From positions 3,571,001-3,635,000 of the forward strand of contig NC_088299.1 in assembly GCF_032854445.1 (NCBI RefSeq): a stretch of DNA of 64,000 bases. Reading direction: 5' to 3'. Numbering within the stretch: the first letter of the stretch is position 1; each line of letters opens with the position of its first letter. A program made the translations under genes and the position numbers. This stretch comes from Liolophura sinensis (Eukaryota; Mollusca; Polyplacophora; Chitonida; Chitonidae). The notes beneath the pieces were generated by a model, which had not been told where the DNA came from, searched no databases, and was given only the letters and a program-made list of their open reading frames with translations. Of the stretch, positions 34,416-46,590 are shown one piece after another.

Positions 34416-35369
34416 GATTCTACTGCGATTGTTATGCTAGCATGCAGGTGATTAAAGGCAACTCATCACACGATAACTAGTATCGTATTCAAGACGGTTG
34501 ATCTTGGGCACACAACTGTTTCTTTTATTAGGCCTTCCTTAAAACCATGCAGACACTGTAAATTGATCCTTAGTATAGCCTTGTAAAGCCATAGTATAGT
34601 ACATCGCCACTGGGCTGTCGACCAAGATCCATGGGCCAACTTGCAAGAAATCTTGAAAATAGATTTTCTGCATTTTTAAAAATCAGATTACGTGTACCTT
34701 ATGGCATTATTCCATAAGGCAATTATCGAAGAATAATGAGTGAGTGAGTGCTTGGGGTTTAACGTAAAAATAATGATACTCACGCAGATCCATCCCAGAA
34801 GCTGTGCTGAACAGACATGCTGATGCCGTAAAATACCGGAAAGTTGCGGCATGGCTATATGGCTCAATAACAGCAATATACCCTAATTTCTGAAGGGTCC
34901 ACAAATCCTCAAAGTTTCCTTCTTCCTATAAATTCCTATCGTGAATTACATCACTGCGCCAACTTAAGCACTTGATTCCGTTCACGCAAAGCTACGACAA
35001 CAATTGAAGCTTCGCTGCCCGGCTGATGAATTATCCTGGACACGGCGTAACGACCAGGAAATCCAAAATGACCAGTAAGTAGGGCCTTCCCTGTGCTGGA
35101 TTTACAGGGTGACGAAAATTAATCCCCACCCTCCTCTCACTGACGGTAACCTCAAGTCGTTGAGTAAACATTTAAAAAATTGGGTGAAAGTGAAAAAGAT
35201 TCACGTACCTTGTTAATATAACCATTTAAGGCCTAAGGAAGGGTACCATTACCTTCTCCAAGGGAGGGGTCAATGAACTAATGCCTTGTGCCTTGCCCAT
35301 ACATTGTCCATTACACGGTTTCAACATTTAAAAAACGTGTTAAAACCAAACAAAATTCAGCTTTTAATC
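34416..35369. other. Spacer with a SINE 2 tail scrap
   Basis: A (gagt)n run at about 34736-34748 followed by 'gcttggggtttaacg' is the inverted 3' end of a family-2 SINE. Otherwise nothing was recognised. It probably ends at the NAA38 poly(A) region. Confidence 0.5.
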
Positions 35370-35375
35370 TTTATT
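35370..35375 (-). terminator. Candidate poly(A) signal for NAA38
   Basis: TTTATT on the + strand is AATAAA on the minus strand, about 505 bp downstream of the NAA38 stop codon. It is plausible by position only. Confidence 0.35.
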
Positions 35376-35879
35376 AAAGACATAATAAAGAACAAAGTAT
35401 CAAAAGACCTGTACATGTACACGTATAAACGAAATACGACGTTTTGTCCGAAAAGGGGCATAACTCCCGTCGCACCGCTCAGATTTAGGACAGGAGTTAT
35501 CCCTTACTTGCTGCCCTCGAGAAGACTGAGAACTTACTTCCCACTGAGCAAATATTAACCTTCGACATGACGTCACAGTCGCAGTACTCCAGCACTAAAT
35601 GTGCAGCATCCATACAGAAGGTTGTACAACATTTTTGGCACCAATACGGGAGGTACTCCAGATTTTCTCTCGACAGTAAATTTGTACATGGCACCTTTTT
35701 TCTAGAAAGTGAAATCTTTGTGTGTCAAAGCACATTAATCATTACCAATGAACTGTCACCTGCTGCTCCAAAATACATGAGATATTGCACATTCCATCCA
35801 CTGGGTGGGTTACAACTCTAGCCAAGCCCGGACTTGTCATCCACCAACAGGAATGTCAGGAATCTAACACATGACCTGA

Positions 35880-38800
35880 TCACATGACCTGAGGTTCTCT
35901 CATCTGATCTTCATCCACCATGATGGAGACAATATGGTGGCCTGGAATCATTGCCAAACCTAAGATCCTAGGCTCTTCCTTTTCTCCACTATCTGCAGTA
36001 ACAAACAAAGAAACTTGGAACCAAAGCTTATCTCCCCTTACTATGAGGATTTCAGTCTCAGCATTTGGCGTATGATGAAACGCAGGAATGGAATAAGTAA
36101 TAACACTAATATGAATACAGTAGCGGCTGATTAACACCAGAAATGCTTCTGATATTATTAACCTTCAAATCAAATTTCATTAGATTCAGATCAGGAGTTT
36201 TGGGATATAGCACGGACAAGATTATCACTACATCAAACAGACAAATGGATGAACTTGAAGACAAGACCCAAAAGTTCATCGGCTCTTTCATGCCTTTGCT
36301 ATTAAGAATTAAACTGCTGAAGAAGGTATGAAATACAATTAGACCATGAATAAACATGTACCCTATTCTGACAGTACATTTCATGAAGTTGCCAGACAAA
36401 TTTTTGTAATGGGACATAAAATGCTCCATTAGTTCTGGAGATATGCAGACAAGGTCATACACTTTATAGTGGGCGACAGATGACAAACAGCCAAAACACA
36501 GGATATCTCAATCTATCCAACTAAATAGTTATATATATATATATATAGAACAATATAACAGAACAGTTTGAGTCATTTTTCTGTTTAAAGAAAATTAATA
36601 TAAAAAAGCAATTCATACAAATCATCTAATGTTAAAAGGACATCTCAGCCAGTCACACAAATTGCACGATTCATTAGAGCTCAACAAAAAACATTTGTGT
36701 ATAATATATCTGATCTAAATATTAAACTACTTTGGATTTAAACTGGTGCATTTGAATGATGACATGTAGTAACAGTTTGATTTGATTACTAATATATTCG
36801 CTGGTGTTCTATGTTTTACTCTCTTGGGAGAGGAAAGTGGACGAACTTTCACGAAATCTTCTTGGACAAGGGACATAACTCTTACAGACGAGGCAGAGGG
36901 TATGTAGTTGTCTATTAAAGCAGTCACACTTTAAAGGAGAAGAAAATTTAAATATCAATCAAATACCATTAAAAAGAGTATGCATTTCCTCGCAGGTGCA
37001 TGCCATAAAAAAATTCTAATATGTACCTCAAGCTGATAAATTATAAATAAAGTCAGCGCCCAAATCCGCTGTGGGCGACTCCATTTTGCCTAAGAACTAG
37101 TCCTGAAGTCTTTTGTGTTAGGTAAAGAATTGCCCCCTGAAACCGCCGAAGTGCAGTTCGCACATTTGCGGTTGAACCCTTCTTCCTAGAAAGTAGCAAA
37201 CAGTGCAGTTCGTTTTCCGATTGACGATCAGGAAACCGGAATGACAGACGTAGTTTCTGAGTTTACATGAATGAGCGGGCAGTTTTAACAACAACACACC
37301 CCCAGCATAAATTACAGGGTGTTAAAGATGGGGGACGCGACGGACTCAGGGAGTCAGCTTATGCCAGCTTTGTTCTATTCAGGTTTTATGTGTATGGTGA
37401 GGAAAAATCGCAAAATTATGCAACAGGCACCCACAAATAGAAAGTCTATAGTGTCATCTTTTTATGTTTTCTTCTCCTTTAAGACAACTCATTCACCAAT
37501 GCCAAATGACTGCCTCAAATGGAATTAGACTTACCTAGGGGTTTAAGGTATTCTTCACACGATCCTAGTATGACATTTTTATCTTTATCCGTACACACAA
37601 ACACACCTACAGAAAGAGAAACAGAAAAATAAAATAAAATAAAATGAGGATATTTTTATAAGCAGATTTGGGAAAAACAGATCATGATGAGACGTGTTCC
37701 CGCCATTTTTTGCATAAAGCTACTAAAACTTGCCCCAGTGATATTTGTTCAACAATACATATATGGTCCATTGAAATAGAATAAAATAAAATGAACCATA
37801 AAATTTAAATTTTTACATTCTAAATCAAATTTATAAACACTTTCAAAAATATGTGAAAATATTTTCAAGCATAGTCCTCAGCCGTGTGTCTCATGATCAT
37901 AGATACTATTTTATTTGTATCTTTCTTTGATCTTAATAATGAGTAGCCTTTGAAAAGAAATCTTATGTTCCATACTAGCTGAAGGATTTCACTACATCGG
38001 TCACATCTGGATTCGAACTTAGATCTCAGCAGCCAAAGTCCAGGGCTCTATCAACTGAGCTAAAGGGAAATTCCCACTAGCTACCTCTGGCAATCATATA
38101 AGCACTGAAAGTGCTGCACTTGTTACAGTTCTGCCCACTTAAACCCTTCCCCTTTCCCAGGAAAAAGCACATAGTCTTGAATGCTGAACATTCACCAACA
38201 TAACCAGGAATGTTCAAAAGAGCACAATTATGTGACGTGTCTTAAATAGCTAGTCCACCATAACCATTTCAAGCTATGAAATTCTGTACCAGAGATGTAT
38301 ACCTATCAAAGTCCTCCCATCTGTCATTTCAATCTTCATACTTTTATTCAGCCATTTCTCTAGAGCTTTCCTTCCCGATGGCTTCACTTCATCTGGCTTG
38401 GCATCCTGACAAACAAAAAAAGATTTCTGAACACAGAGAGCATTTTGTTCCTTTACTTGATCATTGTTTAATGCTATACTCAAGGGCTTTTTCACAAATA
38501 TGATAACCATGATAGTGGTCACTTTCATGGCTGGTTGAAATATAGTGCGAGGCATGAACTGAACCATCCACACTGGCAATTTAACAATGAACTTTCCCAC
38601 ACAGTAATGTATGGATTTGCACACCATGGCCTGTGTGGAGTTTGCTGTAACTGCTCACTGGGTAACTACCTGTTATGTTTCCGCATTATTATTAAATGTT
38701 TGTATTATGTTGTTTACAATAATATGTTTTGTGAATGAATGCTCCACTGTTTTGTAATTCGTTTGTATGGGTTATCTCCCCTGTAAATGAACCACTAGAT

Positions 38801-40373
38801 GTCATTACCTGTGTTACTATACCACGAGATTTGCCCTATATAAGGCCGTGTCAAGCTGTACATCAGCAGTTCTTGCAGAGCTCGCTCGGGGAACTCGTCT
38901 CTCTTCCTGAATAAGGATACTGAGGCAAAGTCCTGAATAAGGCCTGGCGGGTATCAAACGAAGCTTACAGCCTGCAGAAGGCTATCGGAGCTTTTCACGC
39001 CAGCTTCTGTCCTGGTTACGAGGGCCGGACCGAGTGCTCACGCCGGTGCGTGTGCATTACTTCTCTGTATATATATCTTCAATAAACTGCCGCAAACTTA
39101 TTCAGTGTGTTCTGGTTCGTCTATCAATCTCGGGAGCCCCTGCTTGAAACAAGTCTGTCCCTGGGATTAAGCTTTATGGACAATCCTTATAATATTGTGT
39201 TACCTGGCTCCGTAACATACCTACATGTATTTGTATCAGTTCGCCGTTTGCTAAGTGCCTTCATTTTTATTTTACAGATAGTAAACTACTGACCGTTTCA
39301 AGTGGTCTATCGGAGTTTCTTCTACAATTGCACGCAGTGAGACTAGTCACATCTGGATTAGACCTGCCTTTAAAACACATATTTGACAAGCTGCCACTGC
39401 AAATGCATGCAGTTTTTAACTGGATGGCACTCTGATACTGGTTTGGGGCCATCCTTGCGAAACCTAACGTCATCTCGGACAACATGGTCAATGGCATCAA
39501 TAACAAATAAACAATGAGGAACTTTTGACATGCATAAGCAAAGGCGCTCAAAACAAGCCCATATATGTAGGAAGTAAGGGTATGAAACAAATTTCGGCCA
39601 GCAGTATCCAATGTTTCCAAAATTCAAGAAATAAAGCCTTTAACTGCCAACTTTTCCACTCATTTCCCTACCTGGAGACATCTGTTTGAATCCACAGTTA
39701 CTATTCAGTGGCACTTATACAACATATGCCAGGTGAGCCCATAAGATATCAGTGGTGTCCACGTGCCACCTTGCTCAGACTATAAATTTGTTTCTATTGG
39801 ATTTGACTGCTTTTGTGAGTGAAGACTGTATAATTCATAAATGATCACCCTCACATTTCGTTCAAACAGTACCATTCATCACAGTGAAAGGTCAAATTCT
39901 GAACAGAAACACAAATTGCCCATGCTCTAAATATTCCATTTCATTTCAATATTTTTGGTCTTCGACATGTTAAGATTTTTATTAGGCCTATGTAGGCAAA
40001 TCTTGCAAGTTACCAAATCCCACATTGTGAAATCACAGGTGCTTGCCATTGCAATCTGACATTTTCTGAATTCAATGTACCGTTGCCACTGTGCGGCAAG
40101 CGCTGGGTTATTATGCTCGCATGATCTCACACTGGCGCTTGCATTTGCACTGTACTGTTAGGGGCGTACAACAACAACGCATATGTAGGCCTAATGTGCG
40201 ATATGCTAAGACAACAAGGCAAAAATAGGGTCAGTTCTCGCATGGTATAACTATAATATATAGCCATGCTGACAAAAGGTAGAGATTAAATGTTCAAGGG
40301 ATTACGAAACACGCATAAACATGTACCACATTGTAGAAAAACACGCACTTACAATGCCACCTTCTCCAGCCAT
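35880..40373 (-). CDS. NAA38: N-alpha-acetyltransferase 38, NatC auxiliary subunit (LSMD1), 4 exons
   Basis: Minus-strand exons in coding order are 40353-40373 (MAGEGGI), 38303-38405, 37535-37606 and 35880-35992, totalling 102 aa. Intron phases are 0, 1, 1, and every junction has a clean GT–AG pair. The protein carries the Sm-like fold: MTDGRTLIG (Sm1-type strand), CTDKDKNVILGSCEEYL, then PRILGLAMIPGHHIVSI (Sm2-type), the same order as human NAA38 (about 125 aa). In the NatC complex with NAA30 and NAA35 it helps acetylate N-termini beginning with Met plus a hydrophobic residue, on cytosolic ribosomes. The N-terminus is shorter than in human. The gene is divergent from CYB5D1, with about 0.3 kb between them. 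Intron 1 holds a solo LTR. Confidence 0.95.
37985..38065 (-). mobile_element. tRNA-like SINE head in NAA38 intron 2
   Basis: On the minus strand 'tttagctcagttgatagagc' (A box) and 'aagttcgaatccagatgtg' (B box) have tRNA-like spacing. The anticodon arm does not pair well, so this is more likely a SINE head or tRNA pseudogene than a tRNA gene. Confidence 0.5.
38671..39217 (+). mobile_element. Solo LTR, 547 bp, with 4-bp target-site duplication
   Basis: Begins TGTTATG and ends CGTAACA, a near-perfect terminal inverted pair. It is flanked on both sides by 'tacc' (38667-38670 and 39218-39221). Inside are a TATA box (TATATAAG at 38837-38844), a GC-richer stretch compatible with R/U5, and a poly(A) signal (AATAAA at 39081-39086) in the order expected of a + strand LTR. 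No internal coding region or second LTR is present, so it is a solo LTR left by recombination. A 4-bp duplication fits Ty3/Gypsy-type integrases but is not decisive. Confidence 0.85.
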
Positions 40374-40690
40374 ATTTCCGTTCTGCGGCTGTCTGCTAAG
40401 TGCGAATAAATTCAGAAAAACATCCGAAATACACTGTTAACACAGGATTAGCAAAGGAACACAAAAAGTGATGCCATTCTTTGCTTTACTAATATATCTG
40501 AATGATTTTTATAAGGCTACATAACAAGAAATAAATACTTAGGTAGCTTTGTTTCAATATTTATTTAAAGTCCGTTTCCGAATTAATTTTTAAGATTTGA
40601 CATTTTAGTGAATATGCGCGTACAGGCCAGCCATTTTGGTTGACATTGGCAACGGGGATGCGAATGGAAGAAATAAGTCTGCAAATTTAG
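40374..40690. promoter_or_regulatory. Bidirectional promoter region of NAA38 and CYB5D1
   Basis: About 317 bp separate the NAA38 start codon from the first CYB5D1 coding sequence, and the two genes are transcribed away from each other. No TATA box is evident on either side. A shared control region is inferred from geometry. Confidence 0.6.
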
Positions 40691-42980
40691 TTGGGGGCTC
40701 GCGTTGTTTCTCGCCATGGGTCGATCAAGTACTTCTCCCCAAACGAAGTTGCAACTCACAACACAATTGATGATCTGTGGGTTTCATTTTTAGGGAAGGT
40801 TTACAACCTTACGCCTCTATGTGAACGATACAAAGGTTGGTATAGAGCAACTGTTTGTTGTTGTTGTCATGCAGTTGTGATTTTTTTTTCAGTGACAGTT
40901 AATGTAATGGCTACAACTCAAGGCTAACAACAATGCTATTCTTTTTATGGTTGGTTAAGAAAAGATATTGTATCATGTTATGACAGTTTGCTTTTTCTCC
41001 AGATGTCTGTTTTCTGTATGGTTTCCTAGATCTCCGTGTTTGTTGTTTTCCTGTACTCAACAGTGTGACAGTTTGTTTCTTTAACGCGATATTGGGTGTT
41101 TACATGTTGCAGCATTTTCTGCACACTGTTTTCTAACTTCAGTACTCGAAAGTCTGCAGCTGGATCTGTCAGAAGTTTTAACACGATTATAAGTTAGTAA
41201 CATAACTGCTAATTAACTATTATGTTCTTCATAATAGAAGAAAAATAAGCAAAACCCCAGCCATACCTTAATGTATGCATGTGTTTTGTATGGGAGATGT
41301 TGGTTGTGTCATTGTAAATTAACATTACCGCTGATCCTACATGTTTTCTGTTGATGGATCAGATCGATAGGTCATATACATGTATATAATGTATATGATG
41401 TAAAATTTTACATACTTGATCATTTATTTTGTCAGCTCTGCTTTTTCTGAAATTGCTGTGACGTTAGGTTTAGCAAGATTTTATTTGCCCAAGGAAGACA
41501 GTACAGAGCACATTCCATTCAAAAACCTGATGAAAATTCTTAGAAGGATTTAATTCATGTGATCCAAATCAGTTAGTCAACTTTAATGGGCAGTTGTTGT
41601 TTTACATATATGTTCAGATCAGTTTTTTTACCTTTTTTTAACGCAGTTAATCTTATTTGTGATTTCAGGAGATGTGCTCTTAAAACCAATCATACTAGCT
41701 GCAGGGACAGACATATCACATTGGTTCAACCCAAAAACGAAAGATGTGAGTTTCATTTTCTTGACCACTGATTTCATTTCTATTATATTTTTGAATTCAT
41801 GGAAACTGTGGAAAGTTTTGTGACAGTTTGTATTAATATGCGAGTATATGCCAATAAATATAAATGAAGTGTTAATAGAGCAGGCAGTATTGATTCTTTT
41901 TAACTTGGGCTAGTGCGTTTTGCATGTAAAATTTTTTTGACATAAAATTGTATTGATCATGGAGGTTAAATTACTCCTCTGCTTTTCAGTATTATTACCA
42001 ATAGTTGATTTTTTATATAATATTTGATTTTTGGTGGCAGATACGAACCTATGTTGACCCTGAAACTGGCTGTACCATTCCCTATTGTCCAAACGGGAGG
42101 TTTGTCCATATTCCTCCTCCCTTCCCCTCCACGGAGTGGGCACCAGATTTCGGCCGTCCATGGTGGCGAGATGACTCCTACCTTGTTGGCACACTCTCCA
42201 AGAAAACACGCAGTATTAAAATCATAAACACGTTAACCTCCCAGGAACAGGTCATAGAGGTATGCCATGACACATTTTTCTATTTTTAACTGAAATTGGC
42301 CTATGCTCTTCAAAATAATCAGGCCGTAAGTGGGAAGGTCTTCCAGCAACGTGCGAATGGTCGTGGGTCTTGCTGGTCGCCGTCGTCCAACTGAAAATAT
42401 CTTGAAACATCAATCAAATAAATCAAAATAATCCTGTGTCTAAGGGGAGATAATTACATGATACATGTATACCCTATGACAAATTTGGTGGTTATCAACA
42501 GAAAATGAGTGATTTAACAGTTTCATCAAAAATTTTGATGAAAGTTACTCTCATTGCTTGAATGGGTGTGTAATATCCCTTGAAAATGTCATCTTCAAAA
42601 TGATGTTGCGAATATATTCCTGTGTGTACATGTATTTATTATCATATATATGTATGAAGAATTTTCCAAAATCAAAAAAGTGATGAAGTGAAAAAATGAA
42701 GTGATGATTGCAGTATGCTGAATGTGAGTTACAATTGTTTTGCTGTCAGGTATGCTCAGAGGAAAACATGGAAGAGATTTTAGACAGGTATCTCAAATAC
42801 AATGCTCATGCTGGGAGCTACACATGGAAGTATGACAGAGTGAATCTTAGCATGAATAAGACGTTAGAAGACAATGGAATTCCAGACGAGGATGAAGATT
42901 TTTACACGCTCCGTATGAACGATGACACCTTTCTTCAAACAATACATCTGTACTTCAATGATGATTTAACAGAAGCCTGA
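40691..42980 (+). CDS. CYB5D1: Cytochrome b5 domain-containing protein 1, 4 exons
   Basis: Exons are about 40691-40835, 41669-41745, 42041-42259 and 42750-42980, with phases 1, 0, 0 and clean splice sites, coding about 223 aa (human 228). It shows [24 protein letters not shown] and [10 protein letters not shown] (b5 haem-binding region), then [40 protein letters not shown] and the C-terminal [10 protein letters not shown], all in family order. Known role: CYB5D1 is an axonemal radial-spoke-associated, redox-linked protein needed for normal ciliary beating. Oddity: no ATG lies in frame in exon 1, whose frame is closed by a TAG at 40688. A well-placed ATG (gccATGG at 40716) is one base out of frame with the conserved sequence. 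An upstream first exon, or a one-base deletion in the assembly, could explain this. Confidence 0.93.
42323..42432 (+). mobile_element. SINE family 1, 3' fragment in CYB5D1 intron 3
   Basis: A decayed family-1 body ('gtcttccagcaacgtgcg', 'aatggtcgtgggtcttgctg') with an (AAAT)n tail lies between CYB5D1 exons 3 and 4. Confidence 0.7.
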
Positions 42981-45292
42981 TTATAACAAGGGCTATTAAA
43001 ACACCAAAAGGCGTTATGTGTACATAGGGACAAAACTGTAAAGGATGATGGTTGCTAAGGATATATTCATTTTGCCATCTTGTCGTTTTGCATATTGCAG
43101 GCTGTAAAATTTGTGCTACACCATTAAAATCAACATGAGGATAAATGGAAAGAATTGCTTACATTAGACTTATTGTGCGATGGAACACTTTCCATATCTT
43201 AATTACGTAAACTGATGTGTCTCTTCCTCAAACTTTTATGCATTCCAAAACATGTATAGTGTACATTACATTTTATAAGTTTTAAAAGGATTTTTTTTTA
43301 TCACGACTAAATGGCTCTGCAAGATAAAGCTATCAAAGTGAAGAGTTCTTGACCTTCTTTCATGTGTTTTGTTGTAAAACATTTTATAAACAATGTCTTT
43401 CACAATTAAAAGATATCTGGGGAAAATGTCTGATTTGTGGATGAAGTCTGCTCATACATTACAATTGATTGATTTAATATACTGTACAGTCAAAAGGGTT
43501 ATTACTTTTGGCAATTTCTTGCAGGTATTGGATACAGTTAAAAAGCACCACTGCTGATGTGTGGGAACAGCAAAGTTTGTTCGCTCTTTGTACGGTTGCT
43601 TTGCTTTTACCATTTCATTTTACCGTGTATTATATGTTTATGTTTTTAATGCCTTATGAGTAACGAAACGTGTGATAAGTACTCTATGAATGTTCTGTGT
43701 CTAAATACATAAACTGACTTATATCAGTTACTCTATATAACCATGGATTTAAGTCTTATTAGTTTTATATGTACATCTGGATCACAGGTACAGATTTATG
43801 TATTTGTTTCAAACAGTGCAGGATTTTAAACTAGAGCTGGGCAAGATTTGTTATAGCCTCAAGTAAAGGAGCTCTATAAGTTGAGTGCAAGACGACACAC
43901 GGTTGTTGCAGCTATTGCGAATTTCCATATTCAAGAATATTTCTCTTTATGTTGGCAGCCAGGTTTAGGATGGAGGAGAAACCACTGACATTAGGTGCCA
44001 GGTACCAGGGGTCAATTCCACAGAACCATTTCTGACTTGTCAAAATTTGAAATACAATCTTAAAGCTTATTTTTGAGCTTTACAAATTGAAATTTTGTCC
44101 ACCCTCATTATTGTTATCGTAAGACAAACATAAAGATTTCAACTTTAAGTACCAAAAAGTAAGCATCATAAAGAGTTTTTAAATTTTGACTCAAGTCAGA
44201 AAAGGATTTGTGGTATAGGCTCCCTGGGTAAGCCTTGTGAGAAAACCATGCACTAATGAACCAGCCGCAACTAAATTTGAGTGTACAAAACCATTTAGCC
44301 TGTTGTTACCTCAGTCAGAGATATAAACAGTTATATGCACGTAGCTGATCAGTACACTGAATTAGTAGTCACTGTTGCAAAAACTCAAGATTATTTCACC
44401 ATGTATTCTCCCTTCCATGTCATTTTGTACATGTGGAGAGGGATGAAGCAAATTGGCCAGATCTCTTGCTACATGTGCAAACTTATGTATGACGCTCTCT
44501 GTTTCAAGGACTTAATCAGAGGGGCCACATTTCAAGCAGTTATTGCATGGAAACCAGTGAGCATTTAGAATCAACAAAATCATTAAATATTTAAAGACTG
44601 TGTACAGATTTAGCTGGTTTTCAAAACAGATGTGAGTCAGATTCAGGATTACAAAAAAGGAATCCTGGTCACAAAATGTGTTCAAAACCTGACATTATTG
44701 CAGCAGTTATTGCAGGAAGACCAAAATGTGAAAGATGGACAGAGGGATGCACAGACAGAAAGATGGACTGACCCAAATTAATATCTCACACTAATAAACC
44801 AACTAAAACTCAGTGGAGGTGGCCACACAATTTTTTTACACAGCAAACCAACGGCTCATAATCTAATCTTGCATTTCTCATGAGGACACCAACTAAAGCC
44901 AAGACAAAATCCATTTTGTTACCATTATGCTGGCTTAGTTCAAACACATTCAAACAGTGGTTATTTTTCAGAATAAACAACAACTTAACCATGATGTACA
45001 ACATCAACAAATATTATTCTCGTAAAATAATTAGAGAATTTTTTCCAAATCTAACAGTGTCTTCAATCATATGTATTTATGCAGATTGAGTGTGCTTAAA
45101 TGCACATCAATTTAAATGTTCAACATTGTTATGATTGTAAAAAGTAAAGTCAGAAAATAAGTTATGTATTTAGTACCGTACCACAGTTTACAGTAATAAA
45201 AATGCATTTGGTATACATTGTGTGGAAAAAGGTCAGTATACCTGTAGAAGTTAAAGGTAAATTAAACAATGACCAGTCAGTACAAAATTTCT
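42981..45292. other. 3' flanks of CYB5D1 and the SPO11 relic, no gene seen
   Basis: ATTAAA at 43123-43128 is a possible CYB5D1 poly(A) signal. A weak SINE-1-like patch lies at about 43935-44010. The open frame at 44335-44568 has no recognisable product. A T7 run at 44830 could be the remains of the SPO11 copy's poly(A) tail, but this is not convincing. Confidence 0.4.
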
Positions 45293-46590
45293 TCATATCC
45301 AGCCACCTTGTTGGAGTTTACCAGGGATGTATATATCACTGAGAAATCTTGGTGATACACCTGTTAAACACTGAATTTCAGCCTTTACTCCAGACTGCAG
45401 AATTACTTGTATTTCGTGGTACCAAATTTGATTGGAGATGACATACGGTCTGACCAGCAGTTCTCTGGCTTTGTTTTTGTCAGCCACTGTGACTGGAATA
45501 AGCATATTTTTTGGGGATTTTGAACCTGGTAATGTCAGAAGGAAACACACCAAGCCAGCGTACTGCAGGTACAGTTAAATGGTGTGACTCATACGCTAAA
45601 GCAAGTGAGCCATATCTGTAGACAGCCATAATTTCCATCCCATGAGGATCAGCATCGACTAAAGCAAATATTGGGATAGCAAATTCCTCCCACAATTTCC
45701 TTAGTAACAGTCGAGGTGTTTATATCTGGGAAGCCCTTTCCTGTAATCAAAATACATGGATGCAATCTGTGGCAGAAATCATCATCAATAAGCTTTTGAA
45801 ACGTGGCGTCCTTTTCCACAATGAGAATAAACTTGGCTTGAGAGTCCAAAATTTCTGATACCATTGACGTGAGATGGTATTAAAAGGCCCGCTGTCGCCG
45901 CGCAGTCAAAGTAATTCCCGTCAGTAATCTTGGAATCTCAAATCTCCCGCCACACAGCCTTTTGATGTCGCGAGGACGTGCAGTTCCCATCTGGGAATAG
46001 CCAGCATACAAGAAATGTTGGCGACAATGTTATCCACAACTGACTGACTGTTAAACAACACAGTGTCTTGGTAATAAATATCCCGCTTAGTACAGAAACT
46101 GTTCATCTGGATAAGTCGATACATGATTGACAAGACTTTCTTTCAAAATCAAGCTGAATTTCCTCGTAGAACTTGGCGAGTCGAACCGAACGTGAGTCTT
46201 GCGAGCGTCTTGCATCATATGCATTCCACTGGAGTCTTCAAACTGAATATTTTCCCACGATCGAGTATTGTTGTGAGACAACACAGGCGACTTTCCATTA
46301 CCCACGCTTTCCAAAATGTGTCGGACACATAACTCAATTTTTCCAGTGCATTCTTTTTTTTCACGATGTCTAGATCGTGGGGCCAGTACATGCGACAGAA
46401 ACCGACCTTGCTGCAATTTCGGTTTGGAACATGTTGCGAACAGTCGATATTTTCATGTCATGGAGTAATACCCGACGGTGATCGTCTACTGCAGTCCAAA
46501 ATGGATCATTTTCTCTCAACCGTGTATTGTTCGCTCGCAGCATTTTGGCGTTGTTGATTTCGTCTGCTTCATGCGATAGCGCCCCCACTT
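45293..46590 (-). pseudogene. SPO11: Intronless, frameshifted SPO11 copy (probable retropseudogene)
   Basis: Reading on the minus strand, pieces in different frames line up with SPO11 nearly end to end without introns: DPFWTAVDDHRRVLL; SWENIQFED; SIMYRLIQMNS; TKRDIYYQD (catalytic Tyr motif of the topoisomerase VI A-type fold); FILIVEKDATFQKL and ALVDADPHGMEIM (Toprim acidic residues); HHLTVPAVRWLG; AEIQCLTG; and the C-terminal GGWI then stop. At least six frame changes are needed, near 46400, 46130 (a four-base GAAA excess), 45930, 45850, 45695 and 45515, so no single protein is possible. Animal SPO11 genes normally have many introns, so a processed copy is the likeliest origin. I could not define a poly(A) tail or target duplication. 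SPO11 makes the meiotic double-strand breaks; this copy should not. Confidence 0.88.

Noticed and set aside
35021-35070. Possible hammerhead ribozyme core (ctgatga … gaaa)
   Set aside because: The two core blocks are present with a 4-bp pairable segment between them, but stem II does not abut the ctgatga core and no stems I or III can be drawn.
36106-36486. 126-residue open frame on the minus strand
   Set aside because: It lies in NAA38 intron 3, has no recognisable motifs, and looks like chance openness in AT-rich DNA.
37985-38065. tRNA gene on the minus strand
   Set aside because: A and B boxes are good but the anticodon and acceptor stems do not pair, so a SINE head or tRNA pseudogene is more likely.
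39267-39627. Overlapping minus-strand frames of 117 and 85 residues near the solo LTR
   Set aside because: They sit in NAA38 intron 1, and neither frame shows a recognisable transposase or other domain. I could not support a call.
44335-44568. 77-residue frame between CYB5D1 and SPO11
   Set aside because: No recognisable family, and no splice or poly(A) context.
45293-46590. Functional SPO11 gene with introns
   Set aside because: Conserved blocks are contiguous at the DNA level with no splice sites between them, and frame changes occur within conserved motifs.
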